In this document: piece by piece, positions 11,481 to 22,380 of the stretch
How the letters are laid out: every line of letters starts with the position of its first letter
Position numbering within the stretch: position 1 is the first letter of the stretch
NCBI GenBank assembly: GCA_023362775.1
Contig: JALMGJ010000006.1
Coordinates: forward strand, 56,069,001 to 56,133,000
DNA length: 64,000 nt
Direction: 5' to 3'
Source: Charina bottae
Lineage: Eukaryota > Chordata > Lepidosauria > Squamata > Charinaidae
The notes under the pieces: model-generated
The model's input: only the letters and a program-made list of their open reading frames with translations
The model's database searches: none
Told to the model about the DNA's origin: nothing
Position numbers and translations under genes: made by a program

Positions 11481-12180
11481 TGTATAATGTTGTCACTGTG
11501 GTAGCTAATAAGAGCTTCATACTTAGTATCAAATGTGTACTGAAAAGACTAATATCCACATCTCAGTCTAACTGGAGGTTCATGAGGATACTATGTATGC
11601 CAATCTGACTCTTAAATGAGCTAAAAATGTGATAAAATTGTAATCACAAAAGATAATTTGAAAAATCTATAAAATATGTTGAAATGTACCAGGAGTATAT
11701 ATTCAGTATTCCTCTCAATATTATTATATTTTGTTTAAAAGAAGCAAAGCAGATTTCACATTCACTAGCCATTTAATTATTTAATTATAAAATGTTTAAA
11801 TACATATTCCAGTATTTATAATATAAACATAATATTGCTTGTCCATGATACAGTTTGGAAGATAAATGTGATATCCTTACAATCTTGTAATGACACTCTT
11901 AAAGCAATTTTCTTTCTCTAACATTTTTAGCTAAACAATTGATTTTGGATGTGTGTGTATGTACAGAGAATCATGGCTACTTTTGGATATATTACTCATA
12001 TTTGTGTGGAAGGCTTTTTAATTTTACTTCTAAATTTCTACAATCATTTATAAAGTCTTCTCTTACAGAATAATAGATGTGGAATAAACTGGGTTCATAA
12101 AGGAATCTGTAATGAGTAGAACTAAACTTATCTATATTTCAGTAACACTAATACTGTACAGTACATATTATTTGGAATCA
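11480..12180. other. AT-rich sequence, nothing recognised
   Basis: No gene or assignable repeat. Confidence 0.45.
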
Positions 12181-12188
12181 CCATAGAG

Positions 12189-12397
12189 CAAAGCTTTCCA
12201 AACTCTGTGTTGCGACACAACCCGGAAGTGCTGATGGCGTGTTGCTGCTGTGACGGCGGTGGCGCATGCGGCGGTGCGCCATCAGCGCTTCCGGGTTTTA
12301 GCGCGAAACACGCCACCACTGCTGCCGCCACCATGCGCACCACCGCACCACTGCCGCCATTGGTGTGTCGTCAACGGAGGGACTTTGGAAAGCACTG
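12189..12397. mobile_element. hAT-type non-autonomous element (GC-rich core)
   Basis: Terminal inverted repeats CAAAGCTTTCCAAAC / ACTTTGGAAAGCACTG are bracketed by an exact 8-bp duplication CCATAGAG (12181-12188, 12398-12405), diagnostic of hAT transposition. The interior carries GCCGCCACC-type repeats like the copy at 36.7 kb and differs from the three copies with the CCAGGATTCCGCGCAGG core. No transposase frame is present. Confidence 0.85.
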
Positions 12398-12405
12398 CCA
12401 TAGAG

Positions 12406-15047
12406 GAATAACTTGATTGCATTTTTAAAAATAGCACTACACATTTCTGCTTTCATTTGTGATACCAAGCAGTGGTTTAACTTTTCTGGTAATTGGTTCA
12501 ACGTGAACTGCAAGTATAATTGTAACATACAAGGCATGTTCAGACAATAACTTGTAACCTTATTTGTAGTCTACACTACATAAAGAGGTGTTCAAAAAGT
12601 TTTCTAGACCTATAGAAAATGTGCCCTAAATGGAATAGGTATCATTTTAAAAATATACACTGAACGTTGAATACATAAAAAAATTCTCAAAGGCATATCT
12701 AGCACAACATCCTATGATTCATGATTGCTGTTAATCTAAGTAAGCATTTTTCTTTTTGCTGTATTTATAGTGGCGTAGTCACAAGTTGACTTTCAAGACT
12801 ATTAACTGTATACATAACTGGTTTGTAAAATACAAACTAGTTTCATTTATAATCTAAATGGATTTTTAAAAATCTCTACTGCAGGAAAGCATAAACAATT
12901 ATTTACAGCTACGGTTTCCAGGTACTTCTTGGCTTAGAGGTTTTTAAATGTATTTAGATGTGGTGGTTCATAAGATTTACATCTACATCTAAGATACATT
13001 CTGCCCACAACCGCAAAGCTTTGGGTTCAGTCCCAAGGACAGTCCTAGTTTCAACCAAATAATACTTTAATGTGACAGATATTTAATGTATTTAATTACT
13101 AAAGCCATTTAGGAAGGATGGTATAGAAATGAAATAATTTTGTTTATGTTAAAATACTATTAAATTTATCATCTATCCTGCTATGCCATTGCTGTGTGCT
13201 GCCCACCTGTTCTTTTTTTGTGCAGCCCCAATATTCCACTAAAAAGTCAATTATAAACCACAGTATACCTCCTTGGTCTGTATGCACCATGGTAGGCTGA
13301 TTTGCATTTTTCTGTCTCATTTTTAAACATGGGAACACAGGCCTGCATCTCGTATGTGCTGGCTGTTTTGTGCATGCCTATATTGTATGTTACATTAAGT
13401 GTACACTTCAGAATTGGAGCATATATCTTCATTATAGAAGCAGCAGTACTGACCTAAATGTCTGTCATATATCTCTATTTGGTTAGAACACAGTTTTATA
13501 TTATAACCATTGCAATTATTGATCACTAAATGTCTCTTCAACACAATCTGTGTGTATCTTAAATTATCCTGTAAATTTACCAAATCAGGATCATATATCT
13601 TTCCATTCAGTAAAAAAATTAACTGTCTCTCAACCATAGTCTTTTTAGCATGACACATATTTCTAATGCAGATGTTTAGACTAAAAAGAAATGAGCTTGG
13701 AGTATAGCTGAAAATATAACTTTGGTTGGAAAGAAATCACTACTCTGTACTTAGAGTCTTTTTTATCATTTTGCTGATAGACTTTGTGAGCAGTTAATGT
13801 ACTCCTGTCTACTGGCAATGTAGCACAGCATAAAGTTAAGCGTTCCTTATTTAGATCTGTTTGAAGCATAGTTATCTTTTCCTTGAATAGCCAGTTAGGT
13901 GGTGAATAGAAATAGAATTGAATCTTAGGATTGTGTTAACATAAAATGTATTTTCATAAATCGAGGACTGAAAACAGTTCACAGTTAGACTAATATCCTG
14001 GAAAGTTTGTAATTGTGGTAAATATAAAACTATGTGGGATTGCATTAGAGGTCCATTTTAAAACATACTTAGATGGCAGAAACGAAATAGATTATATACA
14101 TCATACATTCATTTGGCAGCAGTCCCAGATATGCAGGTGTTTTTCTCTCACATCAACCTCAAGCCTTAAGCTGAAGCTGTCTGATGCAGCTGTCTTTGTT
14201 TTCCAATTTTAACTTTGTTTTACCGTAAGAGTGCACCTGTACGTGAGACTTAATTATTCCGTAATGCAAATGTAAAAGCTATACTGGCAAGCATGTACCT
14301 TTAATTCTTCGGCTGCATTTGGTTCTTCATTAGGAACACCACCAAATGACAAAAAGAATATGAAAGGAAACACTTATGTACCTTACACATATGCAAAATA
14401 TTACATACCTGTGATTGAATGCAAATTATGTAAGATTTTCTCTGTTTTCAAAATAACGTTGCAAAAATGCTTTTAAATAGCTAGAAAAAGCAAGAGTGAG
14501 TAAGTGCATATGTATATGAGTATTATCATGATGTAGCATAACAAGAGAAAAGCAAGGATTGCTTGGTACAGTCACCTGATGAGTAGTGTATAAAGTAGCT
14601 GTTTATGATTTTACTCTCTGAAGATTTACATTATCTATATATAAAGTATAGTAAAAAAGCTGCATGTAAAACTGTTCTCCACATGAGTGGAAAGAATTAT
14701 TGCATTCCTTAGACTTAACTGCTTTCCTATTTTACAGGATTCAGTATTTCCAAGATCAGGTGAAGAAGGAGGCTACAAGCTAGAATCTGCAAAATGTGTA
14801 AAATTCCATGTTGGGATTTGCAATCACCTGCTCATGGCTCCATTATATGACACCCCCCCCCAGTTGCCACACCTAATGGAACCCGAGTTCTTTTGTTTGA
14901 TGTGAAGCTACAGCAATCATAAACTGTATGGAGGTCCTGCATGTCAGGCTTCTCTATCCAAAGAATGAGAATTTAGGAACTTTGAAAAGACTAATAAGGG
15001 ATAAAGGATTAGAAGATGAAGTAAGGCTGTCATGCAAACCACCCATT
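12406..15047. other. AT-rich sequence, one weak exon-like site
   Basis: Mostly featureless AT-rich DNA. At 14738 a pyrimidine tract and AG (TTTCCTATTTTACAG) precede an open stretch, discussed as a weak candidate exon. The two 60-90 codon minus frames here have no family signal. Confidence 0.4.
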
Positions 15048-15055
15048 GACTAGAT

Positions 15056-15545
15056 CAGAGCTTTCCAAACTGTGTCGGGACACAGTGTGTTGGCTGCAGT
15101 CTGGGTGTGTCGCGGCTGCTGCTGCCTCCGAGCCCTGCCAGGATTCCGCGCAGGTCCTAGTGCCTGCCTTGTGCCTTGCTGCCTCCAAACCTGCCCTGCC
15201 AGGATTCTGCGCAGGTCCTGGTGCCTGCCTTGTGCCTTGCTGCCTCCAAACCTGCCCTGCCAGGATTCCGCGCAGGTCCTAGTGCCTGCCTTGTGCCTTG
15301 CTGCCTCCAAACCTGCCCTGCCAGGATTCCGCGCAGGTCCTAGTGCCTGCCTTGTGCCTTGCTACCTCCAAACCTGCCCTGCCAGGATTCTGCGCAGGTC
15401 CTGGTGCCTGCCTTGTGCCTTGCTGCCTCCAAACCTGCCCTGCCAGGATTCTGCGCAGGTCCTAGTGCCTGCCTTGTGCCCTGCTGTAAGAGTGTGTCGC
15501 GAAATGATGCATGTCTAAAAAGTGTGAAAAGTTTGGAAAGCTCTG
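15056..15545. mobile_element. hAT-type non-autonomous element with tandem expansion
   Basis: Ends CAGAGCTTTCCAAAC and GTTTGGAAAGCTCTG are inverted copies, flanked by an exact 8-bp duplication GACTAGAT (15048-15055, 15546-15553). It belongs to the same family as the copies at 19.9 and 34.8 kb but is about twice their length because of an internal tandem array. Open frames across the array exist in all phases and are artefacts of the repeat. Confidence 0.9.
15132..15485. repeat. 61-bp minisatellite inside hAT element
   Basis: Units begin with GCCCTGCCAGGATT at 15132, 15193, 15254, 15315, 15376 and 15437, an exact 61-bp period with five full units plus a partial sixth. Units differ by a few C/T changes only. 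The 34.8-kb sibling has a single unit and the 19.9-kb sibling has one unit plus a shortened second one. Confidence 0.95.
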
Positions 15546-15559
15546 GACTAGATTAACAT

Positions 15560-15994
15560 TGAATGAGCAGTAGTGGTGAATGAAACCATTAATAAAACTG
15601 ATTATGACTTCATGCTATATGTTGCCTGACTGTGTAAATGTATCTTTTCTTCTTGTATTGTAGAGACCACCAATTTCACGGACATAGTCAAAGGCATGGA
15701 ACAAAGCATATTGGGAGAAATCATTTTCTAGCTTGCATATGTTAGATAACTAGAAAGAGAACTTACTGGGCACTACTGTTAATTGTCAGGGCTGCATTGC
15801 AATTCTGCACACTGATAGCATTACTGTATATTAATTTTTTTCCTTTTATTGCAATGTTGTAAATCATGTTACATTGTATTATTTCAATGCAGATTTCAAT
15901 GCAATAATGTTTATATAATATGATTAAAATTATTAACATTCTATTATTTAAAAAGCTTAAAGTATTGGAATATTAAACATTTCTTAATATGTTT
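15560..15994. other. AT-rich sequence, one weak exon-like site
   Basis: A pyrimidine tract plus AG (TTCTTCTTGTATTGTAG, ending at 15662) precedes a short open frame TTNFTDIVKGMEQSILGEII and a stop. No family match; treated as unproven. Confidence 0.35.
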
Positions 15995-16214
15995 TTTTTT
16001 GCCGTTTGATTGTGTCTGATCCTCTGCGACTGCCTGGACTAGTCCCTGCAGTTTTCTTGGCAAGTTTTCAGAAGTGGTTTGCTATTGCCTTGTTCCTAGG
16101 GCTGAGAGAAATCAAAGTCACCCAGTCGGCTTTCATGCCTAAGGCGGGACTAGAACTCACAGCCTCCTGGTTTCTAGCCTGCTGCCTTAACTGCTAGACC
16201 AATCTGGCTCTCAA
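15995..16214 (-). mobile_element. tRNA-derived MIR/CORE-like SINE
   Basis: This is the same family as 3921-4156: minus-strand head with TAGCAGTTAAGGCAGC, B box GTTCTAGTCCCGCC and body ending near GACTAGTCCAGGCAGTCGC. It is more diverged, with several small deletions. Confidence 0.75.
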
Positions 16215-18035
16215 TCATTATGTAGTTCTGATTAAAATGGTCACTTGGTGATATTCTTTGGATCATACTATTCTTTAAATTCTCTTGGTTTAGGACACCA
16301 ATATATGTGAATTCAGTTGGGATTAAGTTTATCAATGTTAAAAGGACTACTCTTTTTATGTATCCTATTGTTGATCATTATACTTATTCAGTAATAATCC
16401 TCAAATTTAGACCAACTTGATCCCTTCACCAAACAAGGGATTTGAAACTATATAGCAATATCTAATTGAAGATATCAAATAACCTTATCTTGAATTCTGA
16501 TTTTAGAAAGTGACCTGCAGATGAGAAGGATATACTTGCTGCTGAGGTATCTTGTACAAGATTAAGAAGAAAATGAAAATTAAATGACATACTTATGCAC
16601 CTGTTTTTACAATACAGTATCAATATAACTTTAAAAACCCTCAGGACTGATGCAGAGACCCAATGGCAGGCAGAGATAAAATTTTGACAGTGTGTTTGAT
16701 TTAGTAGTATCAGAAACAAAATGCAACTTTCCTTGGAGTACATGGCTTTTAAACCACCCTGGAAGTTTGCTGCCAGAAGAAAGTAATAGACAGTATATAA
16801 AACATTCTGGTAAAATAGTCTTGGGCTCAACTCTCTCCCCCTGGTTGTATGCAAGAGCCTCATGCGATGCTCTTCCCCAGCTCTAATAGCATAAAAACCT
16901 GGGCTGAAAATAGTATATTAACAGCCAGAAGAGATCCATTTCTTGCTAGTAATATATTGTACTGCAATTGATAATAGAAGAAATGGTGAGGAAATACAAA
17001 TATAGCCATAGTGTTGCGTAGAAGTCATTTTATACTAAGCATTAATATCACCTATTTAAACCCACGTTGAGATGCTTTGCTTTAGTATAATTTATGTTAT
17101 TGGCCAGAACATCCTCAAGTACTACTTGGTAATACAAGTGAAAGAGAAATCTATTAAAATCATCTGTTAGTTAGGAAATATTTTTTTTGAATGAAAGAAA
17201 AGAGGTAAGTCGGCAGTTTAAGAAATGTAATGCAATGCTGTTCCTTTTTGCAGCATTACATCTGTACATTAAACATTCCTTTGACAACAGTGTCTCTGTA
17301 CTGGCTATACATTACCACTGAACCTTCCTGCTGACTAATGTTTAATAAAAAAAACCCAACAATATAATATTTATTTTAAAGAACTGCTTATGGGGAAAAT
17401 ATGAACTAGGAAAAAATCTCTGGAAAATAATGTTTGAAATATTCTGATGGATTTAAAATACAACTATTTCTTCCCATATAATTGTTTCAGAAATTCTTAT
17501 ATAAAATGCTAGCAACAACTCGTACATAAGGGAATTGCTTTATTTAGAACTAGCCACTAACAGTGGATCTGTTATTAATGATAGATGTGGAATACAGGAA
17601 AATATGTTTGTATCATAATGTTTTACTGTCATCACTGACTTGATGTCATTATTCTGTTATGCTACTTAAAGACATAATAAATGGTAATTTTAGAATTATA
17701 TGAGATTTAATTGGAGATGTACAAGAGATATTCAGTATGAAGTACAATCAATATATTCCTCTGAGAATAATTTTATAATTTTCGCGTGGAATGAAATTTT
17801 GGTTTACAGTGGTGTTACTTTGCCTTTGAGCTAGTATGAGCTGTTGATGTCTTGATATCAGAGGAATTTAGAATTAGGGCAGGCATAATCTTTCACACAA
17901 TATAATTCTCCAAAATGCAAATATAATGCATGTTACTATCATAACATTGTCTGATGTAAATCTCTTGCTTTGGGGTTTTTAAAATCCCTTTTCCTTATGG
18001 ATATTCTGTTATGGAGGTAGCCAATCATTGGGGTG
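16215..18035. other. AT-rich sequence, nothing recognised
   Basis: A 133-codon minus frame (16462-16863) has no recognisable domain. No repeat was assigned. Confidence 0.4.
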
Positions 18036-18038
18036 GTT

Positions 18039-18059
18039 GGCACCTTGATGGTGCCAATG
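18039..18059. repeat. Short perfect hairpin TTGGCACC/GGTGCCAA
   Basis: TTGGCACC and GGTGCCAA flank a 5-base loop. The shape also matches a palindromic NF1/CTF half-site pair (TTGGC...GCCAA). It lies beside an L2 tail; function is unknown. Confidence 0.6.
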
Positions 18060-18079
18060 ATAAGATCGTTATTCGCCAT

Positions 18080-18248
18080 CTTGAATTTTATATTTTATAT
18101 TTTACACTTTTATATTTTTTATATTTATATTTATATTGTATTGTTTTAATGATATTTTAATATTATGATATTTTAATTGTTTGTAAACCGCCCAGAGTCG
18201 TCGTAATACGAGATGGGCGGTAAAGAAATATAACAAATAAACAAATAA
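18080..18248 (+). mobile_element. L2-type LINE 3' end
   Basis: AAACCGCCCAGAGTCGTCGT followed by GAGATGGGCGGTAAAGAAAT and an AAATAAAC tail is the L2 3' terminus. The upstream AT-rich part is its 3' UTR. Confidence 0.75.
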
Positions 18249-18249
18249 A

Positions 18250-18935
18250 TACCTAAAATCACTAATTCATGGAAGTCACCAGTATTTTATCAATACAGAT
18301 GTTGTTTGAATGTTTATTTTGCTTCTTTTATAATCTCATTAACATGAACTCTCAAAAACATTTATGGTATGGGGAGGAAGGTAAGCAATCATAAAAATAT
18401 TGACATTCTGAGGAAGGAACATGCACTATTAAATGGCACATAACTTTCTAGGGACAAATATTTTTTTTCTTTCCACAGGGGTAGTTTCTGACCATGCCCA
18501 ATTAAAGGGTGATAATTTCAAGAGAGAACAAGATAATTGAATTGATAAATTAGACCAACTCTTTATTTCAGCCTATAGCTACCTACAATTGTTTCATGCC
18601 CAAATTGTCTTGTATACAAAGTATTTGTAAGTGATTTTGTTGTTCCGTTATATGGATAGGGGGCATTATTGATGTTTTTATATGGAGCGCTGCATTTATT
18701 TGGGAGTACTTTGCAGAAGGCTGCAAAGATCAGTAGTGGCTGATGCCAGAACTGAAGGTGGGTGAGGCTACTTCTGACTTTTTTTAAAATCTCCCATGGA
18801 GCAGGACAAGACAGATTGCTTTTGCCAAGGATCTGAAGCTACTATTTTCAGAGGAATTTAAAAATTAGGCCAAGGGCTGCAAGGGGCTTTTAAAACCAGG
18901 CCACAGGTTGCCTCCCCTGCTCCACAGGGAGGAAT
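18250..18935. other. AT-rich sequence, nothing recognised
   Basis: No gene or assignable repeat; GC rises towards the L1 target site at the right end. Confidence 0.4.
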
Positions 18936-19230
18936 CTCCTTGGGGGATCTTTTTTTTTATAAGAATTTAATTAAGTTTGAAAGAAAGATAAAAACTACAA
19001 AAAGAAAAAAACTACAAAAAGAAAAAAAACTAAAAAGGTGTGAAACACAAGAAATTTTTTTTGAAGATTACATATAGAAATGACTTCCAACTTTCAACAA
19101 CAAGAATATACAGCAATTTCCATATTTAATCCCTTACTCTATATCAAACCAAGATCACATTATTTCTATAAATTCTTCCATTAGCACATATACAAATTAC
19201 TAATAAAATTGCTCCTTTCCCTTAAAATAT

Positions 19231-19296
19231 GGCCTGGCGTGCTATGGTCCATGAGGTCACGAAGAGTCGGACACGACTAAACGACTGAACAACAAC
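19231..19296 (+). mobile_element. Bov-B (RTE) LINE, ultra-short 3' end
   Basis: GGCCTGGCGTGCTATGGTCC through CGACTGAACAACAAC is identical to the 3' end of the Bov-B at 32.5 kb. A 7-bp duplication AAAATAT flanks it (19224-19230, 19297-19303). Only 66 bp was inserted, within the half-L1 3' UTR. Confidence 0.9.
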
Positions 19297-19299
19297 AAA

Positions 19300-19303
<4 letters not shown>

Positions 19304-19342
<39 letters not shown>
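19304..19342. repeat. (AT)n microsatellite
   Basis: An almost uninterrupted AT dinucleotide tract starts at the right target duplication of the Bov-B tail. Confidence 0.95.
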
Positions 19343-19344
<2 letters not shown>

Positions 19345-19899
19345 ACTTCCCTCCCCCAAAATACATTTATTTAATTATTTCCTTCCTACCACTATTCTAT
19401 ATACTTCTATCCACTATAATAAAAATCAAATTATAAGAACATATAAATTGTCTGATTTTATAATTAGTAATAGTACCACAGTCTTAACCTTATTTAACCT
19501 AAAAAAACCCAAAGCAATTATTATTATACCTTATAGATACCTTATAAATCTTACAAACAAACCTTAAAAAGAATCCAACAAATCTCAATCTTAATCCAAA
19601 TCATTAAAAAGAAATAAAACCATAAAAGCCTCCTTATCAATCCAATTAGACATTCTTAATTTTTTACCCCACTTCGAAATAAACCAAGACATTTACATAT
19701 CTCCCTATTACACACACAGCATTTTTCTTGCAAAAATCAAACACCCCAACTGCCCCCCTTAAAAACTCAGACTTCTCAGAAAAAAAACTCCCACAGAACA
19801 GATTCTCTTCTCTCCCAAAACATTTTCTCAGAAAGCGATAACATTCCCCCAGATAAACAACTCTCCTTGTAATCTGCAGCTCAGGCTGTCGCTTTAACC

Positions 19900-20158
19900 C
19901 AGAGCTTTCCAAACTCTGTGTCGGGACATGTTAGTGTGTCGGCTGCAGTGTCTGGGTGTGTCACGACTGCTGCTGCCTCCGAGCCCTGCCAGGATTCCGC
20001 GCAGGTCCTAGTGTCTGCCTTGTGCTTTGCTGCCTCCAAACCTGCTGTGATTCCGCGCAGGTCCTAGTGCCTGCCTTGTGCCCTGCTGTAAGAGTGTGTC
20101 GCGAAATGATGCATGTCTAAAAAGTGTGTCACCAACATGAGAAGTTTGGAAAGCTCTG
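19900..20158. mobile_element. hAT-type non-autonomous element
   Basis: CAGAGCTTTCCAAAC and GTTTGGAAAGCTCTG termini enclose the CCAGGATTCCGCGCAGG core. Flanks CTTTAACC / CTTTCACC match at 7 of 8 bases, a slightly decayed 8-bp duplication. It lies within the half-L1 ORF1, so it inserted later. Confidence 0.85.
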
Positions 20159-20989
20159 CTTTCACCCCCTCAGCACTAAAATATAATCATCTGGCATTGC
20201 TTCAGTCTTGCTGTCAGTAGAAAGATCTCCTTCCTTGTAAAAATTTTCATCTTCCATCACATCTTCAGCCAGATGACACTTTAGAAATAATATCTTCCCC
20301 AATGTCCTGAATATTCTGCAGAATAGCTTGACAGGTATCATAAAGGATCTGTTTAAAGTCAGAGCAAAGCTCACCACGGAACTCTGAGAGAATCTCCTTA
20401 AAACCTTCCATGCTTCAGGTGGTAGTTTATGGCGCCCCCCTTAGATAGTTGACTCACGTAGATAGGAGTTAGTGAGTTAATGAAAGACTTCTGAGTGAAA
20501 TTGAAACAGGAGAAGGTATGGTAACAAGCAGCTCTCAGAGAAAGTGAACAGAGGGCTAAAGATTCTAAACAGGAGATTCAGCATGTAGGAAAACATAAAA
20601 TCCTTCAAATTCAGTACAAAAATAATAGGGAGGCAATTATTTAATCTCAAATCTCCCTAGGGTGGTTTAGAAATGGGATGGCTCAATCTAATGTCCTTTT
20701 AAGGCTACAGCATGGCGTGGAAATGGTGATATCCCCGCCTCCCATCGTCTCTTACCGGATCATTGCGAACGTCGTTTGTGATTCTCTGGCTGCAAGACGG
20801 CATTTTGGAGGGCAAATGGGGTAATTCTGAGCTTTTTCTTTATTCATGAAAAAACTCTCGGCTTCTGCCCGAAAAACTCTGCCCAAGCCCAAAAAAAAGC
20901 CTCCGCTGTCAGTTCTGCCTGCGGAGCTCGCGGACAGCTGTTCAGTCGGCCATGTTCCCACTGGAAGTCCTCCTTGGGGGGGATTTGAT

Positions 20990-21655
20990 CCTCAGAAACT
21001 GGATCAGTATTTCTCTTTTCCTTTTGATTTGACCTTGGTATTCATCCTAGCTGCTATTTACAGAGGAGAAAAAAAACCTGTGTAACAGAATATATAGTTA
21101 GATACTCAATGGGTTCCTTTTCTGTTTTGCTTTAAGTGTAATAATCTCTTACAAAGCACACCTTAGCTTTTTTAAAATTAAAAACCAGGTTAAAATGTCT
21201 TATTTCAAGTTACTACTGTAGTAGGCTAGTCACTTTGCCAGCAGTTTTCTGACTTGACTTTATGGTGGCAGGATAATACTGGTACCAAGTATCAGTGCCC
21301 CACCCTGTCAGCTTAAAAGATTACTCAGGGCAAACTTGAGTGTGCAATCAATGAGAGTTTGCAGCCAAACCCTCCTAACAGGTATGTTTGAGACGTGTTT
21401 ACAGACATACTTGTCATTCACATTTTACAGCAACCAAAAGGATAGAGATGCTACATTATATTAATGAAAGCATGGTGGAATCTAATCTTATTTCATCTCG
21501 ATCACCTCAATTGACCAGACTGTCGCCAGACAGAATCCTGCTGGTCGCAACTTGCTTTCCATTTATCTCGAATCCTGGTTTTTCTTCTCCAGGTTTGGCC
21601 AAAGTTCATGACTATTGGGTCTTCCCATCCCTTTGGAGGTCGCCCAAAAGGTCTT
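20990..21655. other. Unassigned sequence
   Basis: Moderate-complexity DNA with no recognised repeat or exon. Confidence 0.35.
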
Positions 21656-21659
21656 TTTA

Positions 21660-22033
21660 CTTCTCTTAAGTAAAGTAAAGTTTATTGTTGTAACCACAGG
21701 TCATAACATAAGAATGCAATAAAATACAATAACATATAATAACATTAAAACAATAAAATGAAATTATAAAATAAAATAATAAAAGAAACATTAAATATAT
21801 AAGAAAAAGGTTACAGCAAAACAGAGCCAGAGCTACAACTAAGAGCTTAAATATTTCTTCCTAAGTTTAAGTGAGAGCAGAGCAAAAGTAGCAACTTGGT
21901 TGCTAACAGTTGGGAGCACATCTGCAAGAAGATAAATCAGTTTTTCAACATCAGAGCCCTTGAGTTCATCAGTCATTAATAATTTAGCTGATCTCGTTAT
22001 AAATGGGGCAGTGGAGGACATAATGGATAACAT
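21660..22033 (-). mobile_element. Probable LINE ORF2 C-terminal fragment
   Basis: The minus frame at 21839-22033 includes STAPFITRSAKLLMTDELKG and FALLSLKLRKKYLSS, followed by an A-rich, ATAAAA-laden 3' end at 21660-21830. This pattern (short helical C-terminus then A-rich tail) resembles the end of a non-LTR retrotransposon, but I cannot name the clade. Confidence 0.35.
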
Positions 22034-22035
22034 TT

Positions 22036-22112
22036 ATTTATTGTGGTATTTATACCCTGCCTATCCCCTCCCTAATGGAGGACTCTAGGCGGCTTACAAG
22101 CATATATATACA
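22036..22112 (-). repeat. LINE/SINE 3' tail (GCCGCCTAGAG type)
   Basis: The reverse complement reads GCCGCCTAGAGTCCTCCATT then GGGAGGGGATAGGCAGGGTATAAAT, the same tail that ends the composite SINE at 33.2 kb. Only the tail is present. Confidence 0.65.
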
Positions 22113-22185
22113 TTAGTTATACAATTCAGCATTTTAACCGTGCGTGAGGGGAGCGGGTAAGGGAACCGACTCTTTCAGGCTCTGG

Positions 22186-22204
22186 ACTACAATTCCCAGG
22201 ATGC
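22186..22204 (+). promoter_or_regulatory. ZNF143/Staf-type motif in the L2 5' region
   Basis: ACTACAATTCCCAGGATGC matches the vertebrate SBS motif bound by ZNF143/THAP11 (ACTACAATTCCCAGAATGC type) at nearly every position. It sits about 190 bp upstream of the endonuclease frame, where a LINE internal promoter would lie. Binding is an inference from the motif. Confidence 0.6.
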
Positions 22205-22380
22205 CTTGAGCCGGCTGCTGACGTCCTGTAGCTGTTACATCCGGGTCCGTCGTCACCACCGCCATTCGATCTTCCTCCGATCCTTTCCTCCGGTGGTGCC
22301 GACTTCCCGACAGGATGCCAGCAAATTAGCCCACTTAACCTACCCTAGGTTCTGGATAGCAGATCCTTGAGGGCCCCGGT

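Larger units (their letters stand above)
18951..20970 (-). mobile_element. Half-L1-like retroelement (ORF1-type, no ORF2)
   Basis: Read on the minus strand, a GC-rich 5' leader (about 20970-20420) leads into an ORF1-like frame starting MEGFKEILSEFRGELCSDF at about 20410, then further ORF1-like text (GECYRFLRKCFGREENLF, CKKNAVCVIGRYVNVLVYF, near 19670-19860), an AT-rich 3' UTR and an A-tail at 18951. No reverse transcriptase follows, the layout of half-L1 elements. Imperfect direct repeats TCCTTGGGGG(GG)AT lie at 18937 and 20971. It has stops and frameshifts and is interrupted by a hAT element (19900-20158) and a Bov-B tail (19231-19296). Confidence 0.6.

Noticed and set aside
15056..15545. 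CRISPR-like array because of regular 61-bp repeats
   Set aside because: The units are contiguous tandem repeats without unique spacers, in a vertebrate genome, inside a transposon.
15046..15556. ORFs of 60-148 codons with repeated CLPCALLPPNLPCQD text
   Set aside because: They are products of the 61-bp tandem array, whose period is not a multiple of three, so all frames look alike.
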